Assembly (NCBI RefSeq): GCF_000381525.1
Contig: NZ_KB906611.1
Location: 1-64,000, forward strand
Reading direction: 5' to 3'
DNA: 64,000 nucleotides
From: Peptostreptococcus anaerobius VPI 4330 = DSM 2949
GTDB lineage: Bacteria > Bacillota > Clostridia > Peptostreptococcales > Peptostreptococcaceae
In this document: piece by piece, positions 39,048 through 48,626 of the stretch
Numbering within the stretch: the first letter of the stretch is position 1
Layout: each line of letters begins with the position of its first letter
Position numbers and translations under genes: made by a program
The notes under the pieces: model-generated
What the model saw: only the letters and a program-made list of their open reading frames with translations
What the model was told of the DNA's origin: nothing
Database searches by the model: none

Positions 39048-40262
39048 TTATTCCAAAAATTCCTTAGGAACAATACTGTTTACACTATTCTTATATAGTT
39101 CAATATTATATGCTCCTGCTCCCCTCATATAAAGGTGTCTGTTGGCTAACTCGACCGGATACTCATCCAACCTGTATACACTACCATCATAGCCATACTG
39201 GTTGGCCTCTAGGTGACATACTAGTGGTATAAACTTTGGATTATCTATGTACTTGTCATTTCCCTTTTTCACAAAGTCAAAGCTTGCCATACCCTCTAAA
39301 TAAGTATGGGCTCCTATCATATTGGCAACAAAATTACCTGTTCCATAATAAATAAGGGTCTTTTTGCCCTTGTCATTGGTCTTCCACTCAACTTTTTGAA
39401 TTCTATGAGCGTGTGTTCCTAGGACAACATCAACACCTAGATCATTAAAAAGTTGAGCATATCTCATCTGAACTGAATCTATGGCAAGTTGCCCTTCCTG
39501 TCCCCAATGTGCAGATGCTAATATAAAATCAACACCAGCTCGTCTCAGTCTGGCAATATCACTTCTTATGTCCTTCTCATTTAAGTAGCCAATCCTATAG
39601 GGAGTATCTGGACTCATACCATTAGTTCCATATGTGTATGCTATAAGACCTATCTTGATGCCCTTCTTTTCTATTATTACGGGTTTTCTTCTGCTTTCTT
39701 CTGACTCATAGGCCCCTATATGACAAAGTCCTGTCTTATCCCACAACTTGATTGAATCTACCAGTCCCTGACTTCCCCTATCTAGTGAATGGTTATTTGC
39801 CATATTTATAATATTAAATCCAGCCTTTTCTATAGAGGGTATGATTGCCTGAGGTGTATTAAATAATGGATAATTGCTCTTTCCATATTGGTCACCAGCT
39901 ACTATAGACTCTTGGTTGATGTATCTTAGGTCATACTTGTCTAGACTAGGCTTGATATTTTCATATAGCTTGTCAAAATCATACTGACCATCTCCATATA
40001 CACCCTTTCTCATGTCAGCTGCATTGTATATTGAGTCATGGATCAAATTATCACCAACACCTGCAAAACTGACCCTTTTAGCTGTATCCTCACTCTTTTC
40101 CTTATATGTATTTTTTTCTGTAACCTGACTAGTAACTTGGTTTTCAGCCATATTATAAGTCTTTTCCCTTACCTTATTAAAGGCTATTACAAGACCAAAC
40201 AAAAGCAGACTTATCAAAATAAATACAGATATAATTATTCTCTCTTTTTTTCTACGTCTCAT
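39048..40262 (-). CDS. CapA family metallophosphatase-like protein
   Basis: The 404-residue protein has an N-terminal membrane anchor (about 9-28) and an extracytoplasmic PGA_cap domain with the dinuclear-metal motifs AGVGDNLIHDS, NMANNHSLDRG, SAHWGQEGQ and GTHAHRIQ. The family includes CapA of poly-gamma-glutamate capsule formation, but no capB/capC genes are near, so a role in some other wall polymer is as likely. AGGAG stands 6 bases before the ATG. It is divergent from the aminopeptidase gene. Confidence 0.88.
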   Translation of the reverse strand: MRRRKKERIIISVFILISLLLFGLVIAFNKVREKTYNMAENQVTSQVTEKNTYKEKSEDTAKRVSFAGVGDNLIHDSIYNAADMRKGVYGDGQYDFDKLYENIKPSLDKYDLRYINQESIVAGDQYGKSNYPLFNTPQAIIPSIEKAGFNIINMANNHSLDRGSQGLVDSIKLWDKTGLCHIGAYESEESRRKPVIIEKKGIKIGLIAYTYGTNGMSPDTPYRIGYLNEKDIRSDIARLRRAGVDFILASAHWGQEGQLAIDSVQMRYAQLFNDLGVDVVLGTHAHRIQKVEWKTNDKGKKTLIYYGTGNFVANMIGAHTYLEGMASFDFVKKGNDKYIDNPKFIPLVCHLEANQYGYDGSVYRLDEYPVELANRHLYMRGAGAYNIELYKNSVNSIVPKEFLE

Positions 40263-40389
40263 ACCAATCTCCTTATAAATTAATAGATATACTAACTTTC
40301 ATAATAACAGTATATCATGCCTGCTAGCTCTTTAGGCATTTAAATATGTATAAAAACCAATTTTTGTATGCAAAATCATGATTTTAGCC

Positions 40390-40395
40390 TATAAT
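40390..40395 (+). promoter_or_regulatory. -10 box for the M29 aminopeptidase gene
   Basis: A perfect TATAAT lies 41 bases before the ATG. The -35 region (TTGTAT 20 bases upstream) is poorly spaced. Weak consensus evidence. Confidence 0.35.
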
Positions 40396-40435
40396 ATATA
40401 GGAGGTAAAAATTATAATCATTTAAGGAGGTATTT

Positions 40436-41662
40436 ATGACTTTAAATACTAGAATAGATAAATTCGCAGAACTAGCTATAAAAACCGGCATCAACGTACA
40501 GTCAGGTGAAAACCTGCTTATAAGAGCAGATGTTGAAGCTATAGATTTCACAAGAAGGTGCGTCAAAGAAGCCTACAAGGCTGGTGCCAAACAAGTATAC
40601 GTTGAGTATTCTGACGGAGTTATAACAAGAGAAAAATATATGAGTGCTCCAAACGATGCTTTTGATGAATATCCTCAGTGGCAGGCAGACAAGTACACTC
40701 AGATAGCCAAGGAAGGTGGATCTTTCTTATCTATAATATCAGATGATCCAGACCTACTAGCAGGTGTTGATCCAGACAGGATAGCCAGGTCTCAAAAAAT
40801 CGCCGGCAAGTACCTAAAGGAATGGAGGTCATATACACTTTCAGACAAGGTTAAGTGGTCAATAGTAGCTGTTCCATCCCTAAAGTGGGCCAAGAGAATC
40901 CACCCTGACCTTGATGATGAGGATGCTGTAAGAGAGCTTTGGGAAAATATCCTAGACTGCTCTAGGGTATCAGAAGACCCAATAGGCGATTGGGCTATAC
41001 ACAACAAGAATCTCCACGATAAGAGGGACTTTTTAAACGAGATGAACTTCAAGGAACTTAGGTATAAATCATCAAAAACAGACCTAGTAGTAGGCCTACC
41101 TGAGGGACATATCTGGGAGTCAGGTGCATCATTTGATCCTAAGAAAAATATGTTCAATCCAAATATTCCCACAGAAGAAGTGTTCGGCATGCCACACAAG
41201 TACAAGGTTGACGGTATCGTATATTCTACAAAACCACTTATCTATGCAGGTAGCCTAATAGATGAATTTTGGATTAGGTTTGAAGAAGGTAAAATCGTAG
41301 ACTACGATGCCAAAATAGGTAAGGAAAACCTAAAAAACCTAGTTGAAACAGATGAGGGATCACTTAGGTTGGGTGAAATAGCCCTAGTGCCTTATGATTC
41401 TCCTATATCAAATAGAAATATAATATTCTACTCTACCCTATTTGACGAAAATGCATCTTGCCACCTTGCAATAGGTGCAGCCTATTCTTCTTGTATAGAA
41501 AATGGAGCTTCATTTAGCGAAGAGGAAAAAGACCAAATAGGAATGAATGTAAGCATGACTCACGTTGACTTTATGATAGGCGACAAGGACATGGATATAG
41601 TAGGTATCAAGCAAGATGGAACAGAGTTTGCCATATTTAAAGACGGCAACTGGGCATTTTAA
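40436..41662 (+). CDS. M29 family aminopeptidase
   Basis: The 408-residue protein matches the AmpS/PepS/thermophilic aminopeptidase T family. It begins MTLNTRIDKFAELAIKTGIN and has the conserved LPEGHIWESGASF, GEIALVPYDSPIS, LAIGAAYSSCIENG and a late MTHVDFMIG metal-binding segment. It removes N-terminal residues from peptides in the cytoplasm using two metal ions. AAGGAGG precedes the ATG. The MFS gene follows by 14 bases. Confidence 0.93.
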   Translation: MTLNTRIDKFAELAIKTGINVQSGENLLIRADVEAIDFTRRCVKEAYKAGAKQVYVEYSDGVITREKYMSAPNDAFDEYPQWQADKYTQIAKEGGSFLSIISDDPDLLAGVDPDRIARSQKIAGKYLKEWRSYTLSDKVKWSIVAVPSLKWAKRIHPDLDDEDAVRELWENILDCSRVSEDPIGDWAIHNKNLHDKRDFLNEMNFKELRYKSSKTDLVVGLPEGHIWESGASFDPKKNMFNPNIPTEEVFGMPHKYKVDGIVYSTKPLIYAGSLIDEFWIRFEEGKIVDYDAKIGKENLKNLVETDEGSLRLGEIALVPYDSPISNRNIIFYSTLFDENASCHLAIGAAYSSCIENGASFSEEEKDQIGMNVSMTHVDFMIGDKDMDIVGIKQDGTEFAIFKDGNWAF

Positions 41663-41676
41663 TCGGGGGGTAAATA

Positions 41677-43119
41677 ATGAATAAAAGTAAGAAAATGATC
41701 GCCTTTGCAATATTCGCCTGCTCTTTTATGAGTGCGGTTGAAATAACAATTGTAACGACAGCGATCCCCTCAATAGTAAAGGACTTGCATGGTTTTAACC
41801 TTGCCAGTCATATATTTTCTATATACCTGTTGACCTCAGCAGTGGCAACAGCAGTCTTCGGCAAGCTATCCGACCTCTATGGTAGAAAAAAACTCCTACA
41901 GATATCCATACTTATATTTTTGATAGGCTCTATACTTTGTGGTATGTCAAAAACAATGTTTATGCTGATTGTAGCTAGAGGTGTCCAAGGTATCGGATCT
42001 GGTGCAATAAATACTCTTAGTATGGCTATTATAGGTGATATCTTCGCTGTGGAAGAAAGAGCCAAAATACAGGGCTACAATTCCACAGTATGGAGTCTTG
42101 CTAGCCTTATAGCTCCAGTTATAGGTGGTGCAATACTACTAAAGCTTACGTGGAATTGGATATTCTATATCAATATCCCAATCGGTCTTTTAAGTATGTA
42201 CCTGATAAAGGAAAACTACCATGCATCAGAAACAAGGTCGGATTCAAAGCTAGATGTCAAGGGCTTGGTTATACTTACCCTATTTATAATTGCCCTGATA
42301 CAGGCTATGACAGCTCTTGAAAAGCACTCACTAAGTGATCCTCAGGTACTTATACCTGTTCTAATAGGACTTATACTAGCTCTTGTATTCAAGAAGGTAG
42401 AAAAAAATGTAGAACATCCTGTTCTCCCTATACAGCTATTTTCAAAGGATATATTCTTGATTATGGTGATGTCATTCTTGACATCTATGGTCCTTATTGC
42501 CATGGATGTGTATAATCCACAGTTTATGCAGAATGTGTCGGGTTATCCACCTATGTATTCTACAGTGGCTATAGTCCCTATGTCAGGAGCCTGGGTGCTG
42601 GCATCATTTTTACTATCTAAGATCATACACAAGTATACAACTAAAATCATTATGGTAGTCAGCCTAGCACTACTAGCCTTGGGTCAAGTTGCCCTAATTA
42701 TCATGAAGCCTGATACAGAACTCCTACACATAGGCCTTGCCGTATTTTTGGTAGGTCTTGGTTTTGGCGGTTGCTTTAATATGCTCCTATTTATTGTCCA
42801 AGAAGCCCTAGACAAGGATGATATGGGTATGGCTTCTGGATCTGTAATGCTTGTGAGAACCCTAGGCCAGACACTTGGAATAAGTGCTTTTGGCCTTAGC
42901 CTAAATGTAGCAGTCAACAATTACTTTATGAAAAAGGGCATGAGTGTAGACACAAGCAGTCTCCTTACCAATACAAGTATTGACAAAATAGACCTAGTAA
43001 ATTCCCTATTTAAGGGATACAATATAATATATATACTTTGTCTAGTGGCAACAATAGCCTGCATCCTTTGCTCGCTGATGTTGACTTCCAATAGACTTGC
43101 AAATAGCGATAAGCAATAA
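41677..43119 (+). CDS. MFS drug exporter, DHA2 (EmrB/QacA) type
   Basis: The 480-residue protein has about 14 hydrophobic segments and the MFS loop motif GKLSDLYGRKKL between helices 2 and 3. The RGVQGIGSGA motif and the TTAIPSIVKDL start place it with the 14-helix DHA2 drug:proton antiporters. The substrate is unknown. A weak GGGGGG site precedes the ATG. It is in a run of plus-strand genes with the aminopeptidase and the small membrane protein. Confidence 0.92.
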   Translation: MNKSKKMIAFAIFACSFMSAVEITIVTTAIPSIVKDLHGFNLASHIFSIYLLTSAVATAVFGKLSDLYGRKKLLQISILIFLIGSILCGMSKTMFMLIVARGVQGIGSGAINTLSMAIIGDIFAVEERAKIQGYNSTVWSLASLIAPVIGGAILLKLTWNWIFYINIPIGLLSMYLIKENYHASETRSDSKLDVKGLVILTLFIIALIQAMTALEKHSLSDPQVLIPVLIGLILALVFKKVEKNVEHPVLPIQLFSKDIFLIMVMSFLTSMVLIAMDVYNPQFMQNVSGYPPMYSTVAIVPMSGAWVLASFLLSKIIHKYTTKIIMVVSLALLALGQVALIIMKPDTELLHIGLAVFLVGLGFGGCFNMLLFIVQEALDKDDMGMASGSVMLVRTLGQTLGISAFGLSLNVAVNNYFMKKGMSVDTSSLLTNTSIDKIDLVNSLFKGYNIIYILCLVATIACILCSLMLTSNRLANSDKQ

Positions 43120-43132
43120 AGAGGAGAATGAT

Positions 43133-43705
43133 ATGAGAACAGACACTTTAAAACAACTTAGAAATTCTTGTATAGTAGGGCTTTTGTTCGGACTAATACT
43201 CAACTCAGCCCACTTTTACCAATATGGATTTGCAAAAGGTATAGGACAATTCTTATACGTCTTTATACTTATGGGCGGTACCTTCTTTTTGACAGGCATG
43301 ATGTCATCAAGAAGGGGTAGACACACTACAAATATGAGGATATTTGCCAAAAAGCTCCATAACGAGGGAGACCTCATAATGGACGCCCAGGCTGATATGA
43401 TAGTAGCCAATAAAAAAAATGTGACAAAGGGTTGGTTGTACCTAAATTCAAGGTTTGTAATATTCGCCAATACTCCAGATCCAAACCTAATAGAGAAAAA
43501 GGCTATTAGGATGCCCCTTTCTAAGGTCTCTAAGATAGAGAGATTCAAGCCAACACCATTTACAAATGACGGAATAGAAATATTTTTAGACAAGGGTATC
43601 AGCCACAAGGTCCTAGTTGGAAAGACAGACCAATGGCTTGCTGAAATAAATTCAGCCGTAGAGAAAAGACAAAATAAAAAATCTAGCAAAAAATCTAGTA
43701 AATAG
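43133..43705 (+). CDS. Membrane protein with PH/GRAM-like domain
   Basis: The 190-residue protein has two transmembrane helices near the N-terminus (about 11-30 and 40-60) and a cytoplasmic beta-rich part, ADMIVANKKNVTKGWLYLNS then RFVIFANTP, which resembles bacterial PH/GRAM-type domains. The ATG at 43133 has GAGGAG 6 bases upstream. It starts 13 bases after the MFS gene, so they share a transcript. Function unknown. Confidence 0.75.
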   Translation: MRTDTLKQLRNSCIVGLLFGLILNSAHFYQYGFAKGIGQFLYVFILMGGTFFLTGMMSSRRGRHTTNMRIFAKKLHNEGDLIMDAQADMIVANKKNVTKGWLYLNSRFVIFANTPDPNLIEKKAIRMPLSKVSKIERFKPTPFTNDGIEIFLDKGISHKVLVGKTDQWLAEINSAVEKRQNKKSSKKSSK

Positions 43706-43812
43706 ATAAGACTTATGAATTTATACTAAGAAGGCTATACGATCAAAGACTGGCTAATCTAGCAAAAAGTCAAGTATCTATAGTCTTCTTATTGAATATT
43801 AGGAGGATATAT

Positions 43813-44580
43813 ATGATAGACCTTATACTATTGGCTGCAGGATCTGGAAAAAGAATGAAGTCTTCCACCAACAAGCAATTTCTAAAGATAGATGACAAGC
43901 CAATCCTAATCCATAGCCTAGAAAAATTCTATAACCACAAAAATATAGATAGAATTATCCTTGCAGTCAAAGAAGATGAAGAAAAGTACGTAAGGTACCT
44001 TCTGGATAAATACGGATTTGAGGGTATATACCTAGTGCACGGAGGTAAGGAAAGGCAGGACTCTATATTTAACTGCCTCAAATATATAAAAAACTTAGGC
44101 CATAACCTAAGTCATAATAGGTCGAGTATAAAATCTCAAATAATAAGTTCGGATAAAGAACCAGCTCTAGGTATCAATGAAGATATACACATAGTCTTGG
44201 TCCATGATGGAGCTAGGCCTTTTGTATCTGAGTCTACTATAGATACTTGTATAAAAGAGACCCTAGTCCACAAGGCAACCTGTCTAGCAGTCCCAGCAAA
44301 AGATACTATAAAGCTAGCAGATAAGGACCTCAATATAGTAGATACGCCTGATAGAAAGTACTTATGGTGTGCCCAAACACCCCAGACATTTGACTTTGAC
44401 CTACTACTTAGGGCCTATGAAAATGCCTACACAAACAAGCTATCAGTAACCGATGATGCAAGTATTGTAGAGGCCTACTGCCACCCAGTCAAAATCATAA
44501 AGGGTAACTACGACAATATAAAGATTACAACACCAGAAGACATAGGCTATGCAGACTACATAGCCCAAAAATATAAGTAA
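43813..44580 (+). CDS. ispD: 2-C-methyl-D-erythritol 4-phosphate cytidylyltransferase
   Basis: The 255-residue enzyme carries LAAGSGKRM and NKQFL for CTP binding, VHDGARPFVS, and TPDRKYLWCAQTPQTF with VTDDAS later. It makes CDP-methylerythritol in the MEP isoprenoid pathway. It is 20-30 residues longer than usual. The extra length lies between about 94 and 124 (LGHNLSHNRSSIKSQ and following), just before the HDGARP motif. AGGAGG is 6 bases before the ATG. ispF follows by 19 bases. Confidence 0.95.
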   Translation: MIDLILLAAGSGKRMKSSTNKQFLKIDDKPILIHSLEKFYNHKNIDRIILAVKEDEEKYVRYLLDKYGFEGIYLVHGGKERQDSIFNCLKYIKNLGHNLSHNRSSIKSQIISSDKEPALGINEDIHIVLVHDGARPFVSESTIDTCIKETLVHKATCLAVPAKDTIKLADKDLNIVDTPDRKYLWCAQTPQTFDFDLLLRAYENAYTNKLSVTDDASIVEAYCHPVKIIKGNYDNIKITTPEDIGYADYIAQKYK

Positions 44581-44599
44581 TTATAAGAGGAGGTAACTA

Positions 44600-45073
44600 A
44601 TGAGAATAGGAATTGGATATGACGTTCATAGGCTGGTAAATGACAGGGACCTGATTATAGGAGGTGTAAAAATAGACCATGAAACAGGTCTACTGGGACA
44701 TTCTGATGCAGATGTTTTAACACACGCTATAATAGATGCAATATTTGGAGCTCTTGCAATAGGAGATCTTGGGAGACACTTCCCAGATACCGACCCAAAA
44801 TACAAGGGTGCAGATAGCCTAAATCTACTTTCCTATGCCCACGACAAAATGACAGAAATGGGCTACAAGGTAGGAAATATAGACTCGACGATTATAGCCC
44901 AGGCTCCAAAAATGGCTCCCCACCTAGAATCAATGATAGACAACCTTGCAAGAGTCCTTAAAACTGACAAGTCAAGGATAAATGTCAAAGCTACTACAGA
45001 AGAAAAACTAGGCTTTACAGGTGAAAAACTAGGTATATCATCTCAGTGCGTTTGCCTGCTAGAAGAAATATAA
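44600..45073 (+). CDS. ispF: 2-C-methyl-D-erythritol 2,4-cyclodiphosphate synthase
   Basis: The 157-residue protein has the metal ligands D8 and H10 in [26 protein letters not shown], the [14 protein letters not shown] loop and the CMP-binding [16 protein letters not shown]. It cyclises the CDP-ME 2-phosphate intermediate. Separate ispD and ispF in one operon is normal in Firmicutes, where they usually follow yacL; here they lie some 16 kb from it. Confidence 0.97.
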   Translation: MRIGIGYDVHRLVNDRDLIIGGVKIDHETGLLGHSDADVLTHAIIDAIFGALAIGDLGRHFPDTDPKYKGADSLNLLSYAHDKMTEMGYKVGNIDSTIIAQAPKMAPHLESMIDNLARVLKTDKSRINVKATTEEKLGFTGEKLGISSQCVCLLEEI

Positions 45074-45178
45074 GTTGATAAAACTTATATCTGTATTAGA
45101 AGCAAGTAGCATACATGGAGTTTGTTAGCCAAAAATATAAAACAAAATAATAGAATTAAAAATCACAAAATAAAAAAT

Positions 45179-45223
45179 AGACCTCCCCAACGTTAACACT
45201 TAGCCTTAACTTCGGGGAGGTCT
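45179..45223. terminator. Bidirectional terminator between ispF and flavodoxin genes
   Basis: Perfect 10-bp arms AGACCTCCCC (45179-45188) and GGGGAGGTCT (45214-45223), with an inner GTTAA/TTAAC stem. An A-run precedes and CTTATTT follows, so it can serve both converging genes. Confidence 0.9.
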
Positions 45224-45255
45224 CTTATTTAACTAGTATATATTCGAGCTTGAAT

Positions 45256-45804
45256 TTATAACTTGGCTAAACACTCTTCTATATATATTCTCTCATTTAG
45301 TCTAGCTGAACAATAGTCTATATCAGCATCATTTACATGGTCACCTAGTATCTTATAAACTATTAAGTTCTTTTCATCTAGCATATGAGCCTTAAATGCT
45401 TTTTCACCTATAGTTTCAGCCTTCATATGCTTGATTCCCTCTAATACCCTCATATTTATCTTACCGCAAGCCATAAAATAACCTATTATCTTACAAGAAT
45501 CATCAACAAGACCTACTACATTTGCCATAGATTTTTCTCCATGGTCTGAATCTGGAAGGTGACCCATAGTACCAAATAAAAATACCTTCTTGTCCCTAAT
45601 ACCTGATATAAATTCACCCATCTCCTTGTTGGCAGTGGACCTATCTACCCAAAATCCGCATGCTACTATGTCATACCCGGAAATATCTGGCTTGTCCTTT
45701 AGGTTAAATAGGTCCTTTTCGTGACCTTGTATTTTATCAAATATACCCCTTGCCAATTTTTCAGTATTACCAGTCATTGAACTATATATCACAGCTACTT
45801 TCAT
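45256..45804 (-). CDS. Flavodoxin family protein
   Basis: The 182-residue protein has the FMN-phosphate loop YSSMTGNTEKLA, then ACGFWVDRSTANKEMGEF and KVFLFGTMGHLPDSDHG. This pattern is shared by a flavodoxin subgroup that includes BilS, an accessory of bilirubin reductase; membership of that exact group is uncertain, and no BilR-like gene is visible here. It is an electron carrier or redox accessory. It is divergent from an AraC regulator that may control it. Confidence 0.85.
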   Translation of the reverse strand: MKVAVIYSSMTGNTEKLARGIFDKIQGHEKDLFNLKDKPDISGYDIVACGFWVDRSTANKEMGEFISGIRDKKVFLFGTMGHLPDSDHGEKSMANVVGLVDDSCKIIGYFMACGKINMRVLEGIKHMKAETIGEKAFKAHMLDEKNLIVYKILGDHVNDADIDYCSARLNERIYIEECLAKL

Positions 45805-45916
45805 ATTTAATCCTCCTAATATTTTTTGTATTATCTTACCAGTTTATATTATCATACTTTATTAATATATAATTTTTGTTTCTTTATTAAAATTTCCATT
45901 ATATTTTGTTTTTATT

Positions 45917-45934
45917 ATGATATAATAATATCAT
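45917..45934. promoter_or_regulatory. Inverted repeat in the flavodoxin-AraC divergent spacer
   Basis: ATGATAT-AATA-ATATCAT is a perfect palindrome overlapping TATAAT at 45921-45926. A second inverted pair, CAATACA (about 45936) and TGTATTG (about 45983), frames the region before the regulator gene. These are candidates for regulator binding. Confidence 0.45.
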
Positions 45935-46009
45935 GCAATACAAAGTGATAATTATTATGTATAGATAATCAATCAGTGGTATGTATTGTAAAAGGGGGGT
46001 GAACAAAAA

Positions 46010-46759
46010 ATGGACAAACAGCTAGATCAATTGGATTCTTTTGATATGAATGTAGACTATAGGATGCTTTGTGAGTATTTGGTAAGGGGCAACCTAGACT
46101 ATGCAACAAAAGAGTTTGATGTTATAACTTTTGATTGGGTAGACAGTAACAACCTGGTCGCATACAGGGTTTTTTTGAATAGCTTAAATTCAGCAATATA
46201 CTACTATGTTCTGTTCAAATACGAAAAATCCTTACTTAAGTGCTATTTTCAGTGTACTCTTCTGATGCATAAACATATAAGTAAGAGTAATTTTAGGGAT
46301 ACTGCTATACACATTTTAAATGACTACTACAATGTTATGTTAAAAGAAAATATAATAGTCATAAATTCATTTTTGAAGGATGTTTTGGAGTACATAGAAA
46401 ACAACCTAAACAATTCAATCACACTGGAAGAAACTGCCAAAGAGATGTTCGTAAACAAGAGCTATCTTTCACATATATTCAAGCAAAAAATGGGTCAGAC
46501 CTTCAGTATTTATGTGACAAATAGAAAACTCAACTATGCAAGAGAGTTGTTGATCAATACAGACCTATCAGTCGTAGCAATCAGCAATAAGTGTGGTTTT
46601 AGAAATCCTACTTATTTTTCTACTGTGTTCTCAAAACATATAGGTCTTTCTCCTGCTAAATTCAGAAAAAGCAGTTCATCATTTAGAAAGTCGTCTAATC
46701 GAGATGACTCGGGGCAAGATGGTCCGCCTAAGGGACATCCCCACCATATTAAGATATAG
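46010..46759 (+). CDS. AraC family transcriptional regulator
   Basis: The 249-residue protein has an alpha-helical N-terminal part without a cupin pattern and a C-terminal AraC domain (about 128-225) with both helix-turn-helix units: ITLEETAKEMFVNKSYLSHI and VAISNKCGFRNPTYFSTVFS. The end is rich in Ser, Asp and Gly (SSSFRKSSNRDDSGQDG). GGGGGGTG lies about 10 bases before the ATG. It faces the flavodoxin gene across a palindrome-bearing spacer and converges on the ABC operon. Confidence 0.92.
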   Translation: MDKQLDQLDSFDMNVDYRMLCEYLVRGNLDYATKEFDVITFDWVDSNNLVAYRVFLNSLNSAIYYYVLFKYEKSLLKCYFQCTLLMHKHISKSNFRDTAIHILNDYYNVMLKENIIVINSFLKDVLEYIENNLNNSITLEETAKEMFVNKSYLSHIFKQKMGQTFSIYVTNRKLNYARELLINTDLSVVAISNKCGFRNPTYFSTVFSKHIGLSPAKFRKSSSSFRKSSNRDDSGQDGPPKGHPHHIKI

Positions 46760-46796
46760 AACTCGTCATCTAGTAAAATAGATCATAGCAAACCAC

Positions 46797-46836
46797 AAAA
46801 ATAGCCAACTCTATTATTTTTGAGCTGGCTATTTTT
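46797..46836. terminator. Bidirectional terminator after the AraC gene
   Basis: AAAAATAGCCA (46797-46807) and TGGCTATTTTT (46826-46836) form an 11-bp stem extended by CTC/GAG past one mismatch. It separates the AraC gene from the converging ABC operon. Confidence 0.85.
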
Positions 46837-46904
46837 GTCATTTTAAATTTTTATGTATTCAACAATAATCAATTTTATCTATCCAATAATAATCAACTAA
46901 CTTG

Positions 46905-48626
46905 TTAAATTAAAGGTTTTAATTCCCCATTTTTGCAAGAGTATATCCTATCACAAACTCCAAGTGTAGACTCCCTATGAGATACCAAGACTATAGTCTT
47001 TTCCTTCATTCCATCCATCATAGACTTTAGTATTACAGCCTCATTGTGGGAATCGAGATTTGATGTTGGCTCGTCAAGTAACAATAACTTAGAGTCAGTC
47101 AGAAAACACCTAGCTAGGCCAATCCTCTGCCTTTCTCCACCTGAGAAATTGTCACCTAGGTCTGATACCCTAGTATCAAGCCCATGCTCCAACTTGGCAA
47201 CATGGTCATAGATAGAAGCCTTCTTAAGGGCATCATATATTTCTTCATCTGTTGCATCTAGCTTGGCAACCCTCAAATTATCCCTTATGTCTCCTGCAAA
47301 TAGGATTGTGGACTGGGTCATATAGTCTATATTTTCATATAAAGAATCTGTATTTATATCCTTTATATTGACTCCATTAATAGATATCGATCCCTTTTGT
47401 GGATCCCAAAACCTCATTATCAACTTTAGGATTGTAGACTTACCACTTCCACTCTTGCCCATGATGCCAACTGTCTCCCCTAGTTCAAGATCAAAGTTAA
47501 CATCCTTTAGGACATCGACATCTTCATACTTAAATCCTATATTCTCTGCACTCAAGTTCTTCATTTCTACGTCTTTTCCGTCTACTAGCCTTTCAACTAT
47601 AGGCTCTTCTTCTATCAGGCTAAGAACCCTATCTCCACAAGCAAAGGTCTGTGTAAGTGTAACACCTAGGTTTGCTAGGGCTATAAAGGGTGCAAAAGTA
47701 GATATCTGAGTCAAAACTGCTATAAAGGCTTCACTTGGCCTTAGTATACCCTTTGATACCAAACTCATACAAAGTATAGCCTGAAGGACTGAGAATACTA
47801 TTATTATAGTATCTGTGTTAGATTGCAGACCAGCTACCTGCATCCTTAGGTCTTCCTGGTTCTTTAGTATCTGCTCTGTAGTATCGGCCAGCTGGTCTAT
47901 AGCTACATTACCCTTGTCATACTGGATTACTTCTCTGATGCCCCTTAACTGGTCTAGAAACTTGCCATTTAGTAGACCTAGTTCTCTTCTTATCTTTACA
48001 CCAACTGTCTTACTCTTCTCAGATGCTATAATCGGCACTACAAGACCAACTACAAGTTCTGAAGCCAAGGCAAGTAGGGCAACATATATATTTATATTTA
48101 CAAAGAATACAAATAGGCACACTAGTGTAAGAGCAGCTATAAGTATTGGAGATATGGTATGGGCATAGAATACCTCCAACAACTCTATATCACCCATTAT
48201 TATAGATATCAACTTGCCCTGGTTTTCTCCCTCTAGCTTGGCGGGAGCAAGTCTTCTCATGGCTGAAAATACCTTATGTCTTATCTCTGCCAATATCCTA
48301 AAAGCTATATAGTGGTTCAAGAACTGCTCCAAATAGTGAAGAACCCCTCTTAGAACTGCACATACTATAAGAGCCCTTATATACCATGCAAAATCATGTC
48401 CCCCAAATGGTATATTCTCAAGTCCTTCAACTGGTATAGGAAGTAAGCTAACTACTGCATATCCACCAAATATACCCAAGCCAAAGGACAGTAAGAAACC
48501 TACAACCCCAAGCAGGATTGCTCCCATCATCTGGAATTTTAAGGGGGCTACTAGGCCAACCATCTCTAGCATCATCCTTAGGGTGCCCCTTCTTGTATCT
48601 GCTGAATTCGTATTTTTATTATTCAT
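46905..48626 (-). CDS. ABC exporter half-transporter, CydC-like
   Basis: The 573-residue protein has six N-terminal membrane helices and an ATPase with Walker A GKSGSGKST, signature NFSGGERQR and Walker B LLLLDEPTSNLD. The fused arrangement and the partner gene fit a heterodimeric exporter of the CydDC type, which exports cysteine/glutathione or handles haem; the substrate here is not proven. The ATG at 48626 (MNNKNTN) has AGGAGG upstream and overlaps the partner's stop by 8 bases, so the pair is coupled. Confidence 0.88.
   Translation of the reverse strand: MNNKNTNSADTRRGTLRMMLEMVGLVAPLKFQMMGAILLGVVGFLLSFGLGIFGGYAVVSLLPIPVEGLENIPFGGHDFAWYIRALIVCAVLRGVLHYLEQFLNHYIAFRILAEIRHKVFSAMRRLAPAKLEGENQGKLISIIMGDIELLEVFYAHTISPILIAALTLVCLFVFFVNINIYVALLALASELVVGLVVPIIASEKSKTVGVKIRRELGLLNGKFLDQLRGIREVIQYDKGNVAIDQLADTTEQILKNQEDLRMQVAGLQSNTDTIIIVFSVLQAILCMSLVSKGILRPSEAFIAVLTQISTFAPFIALANLGVTLTQTFACGDRVLSLIEEEPIVERLVDGKDVEMKNLSAENIGFKYEDVDVLKDVNFDLELGETVGIMGKSGSGKSTILKLIMRFWDPQKGSISINGVNIKDINTDSLYENIDYMTQSTILFAGDIRDNLRVAKLDATDEEIYDALKKASIYDHVAKLEHGLDTRVSDLGDNFSGGERQRIGLARCFLTDSKLLLLDEPTSNLDSHNEAVILKSMMDGMKEKTIVLVSHRESTLGVCDRIYSCKNGELKPLI

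Noticed and set aside
39048..40262. Capsule (poly-gamma-glutamate) locus
   Set aside because: Only a CapA-type protein is present; no capB, capC or capE genes are nearby.
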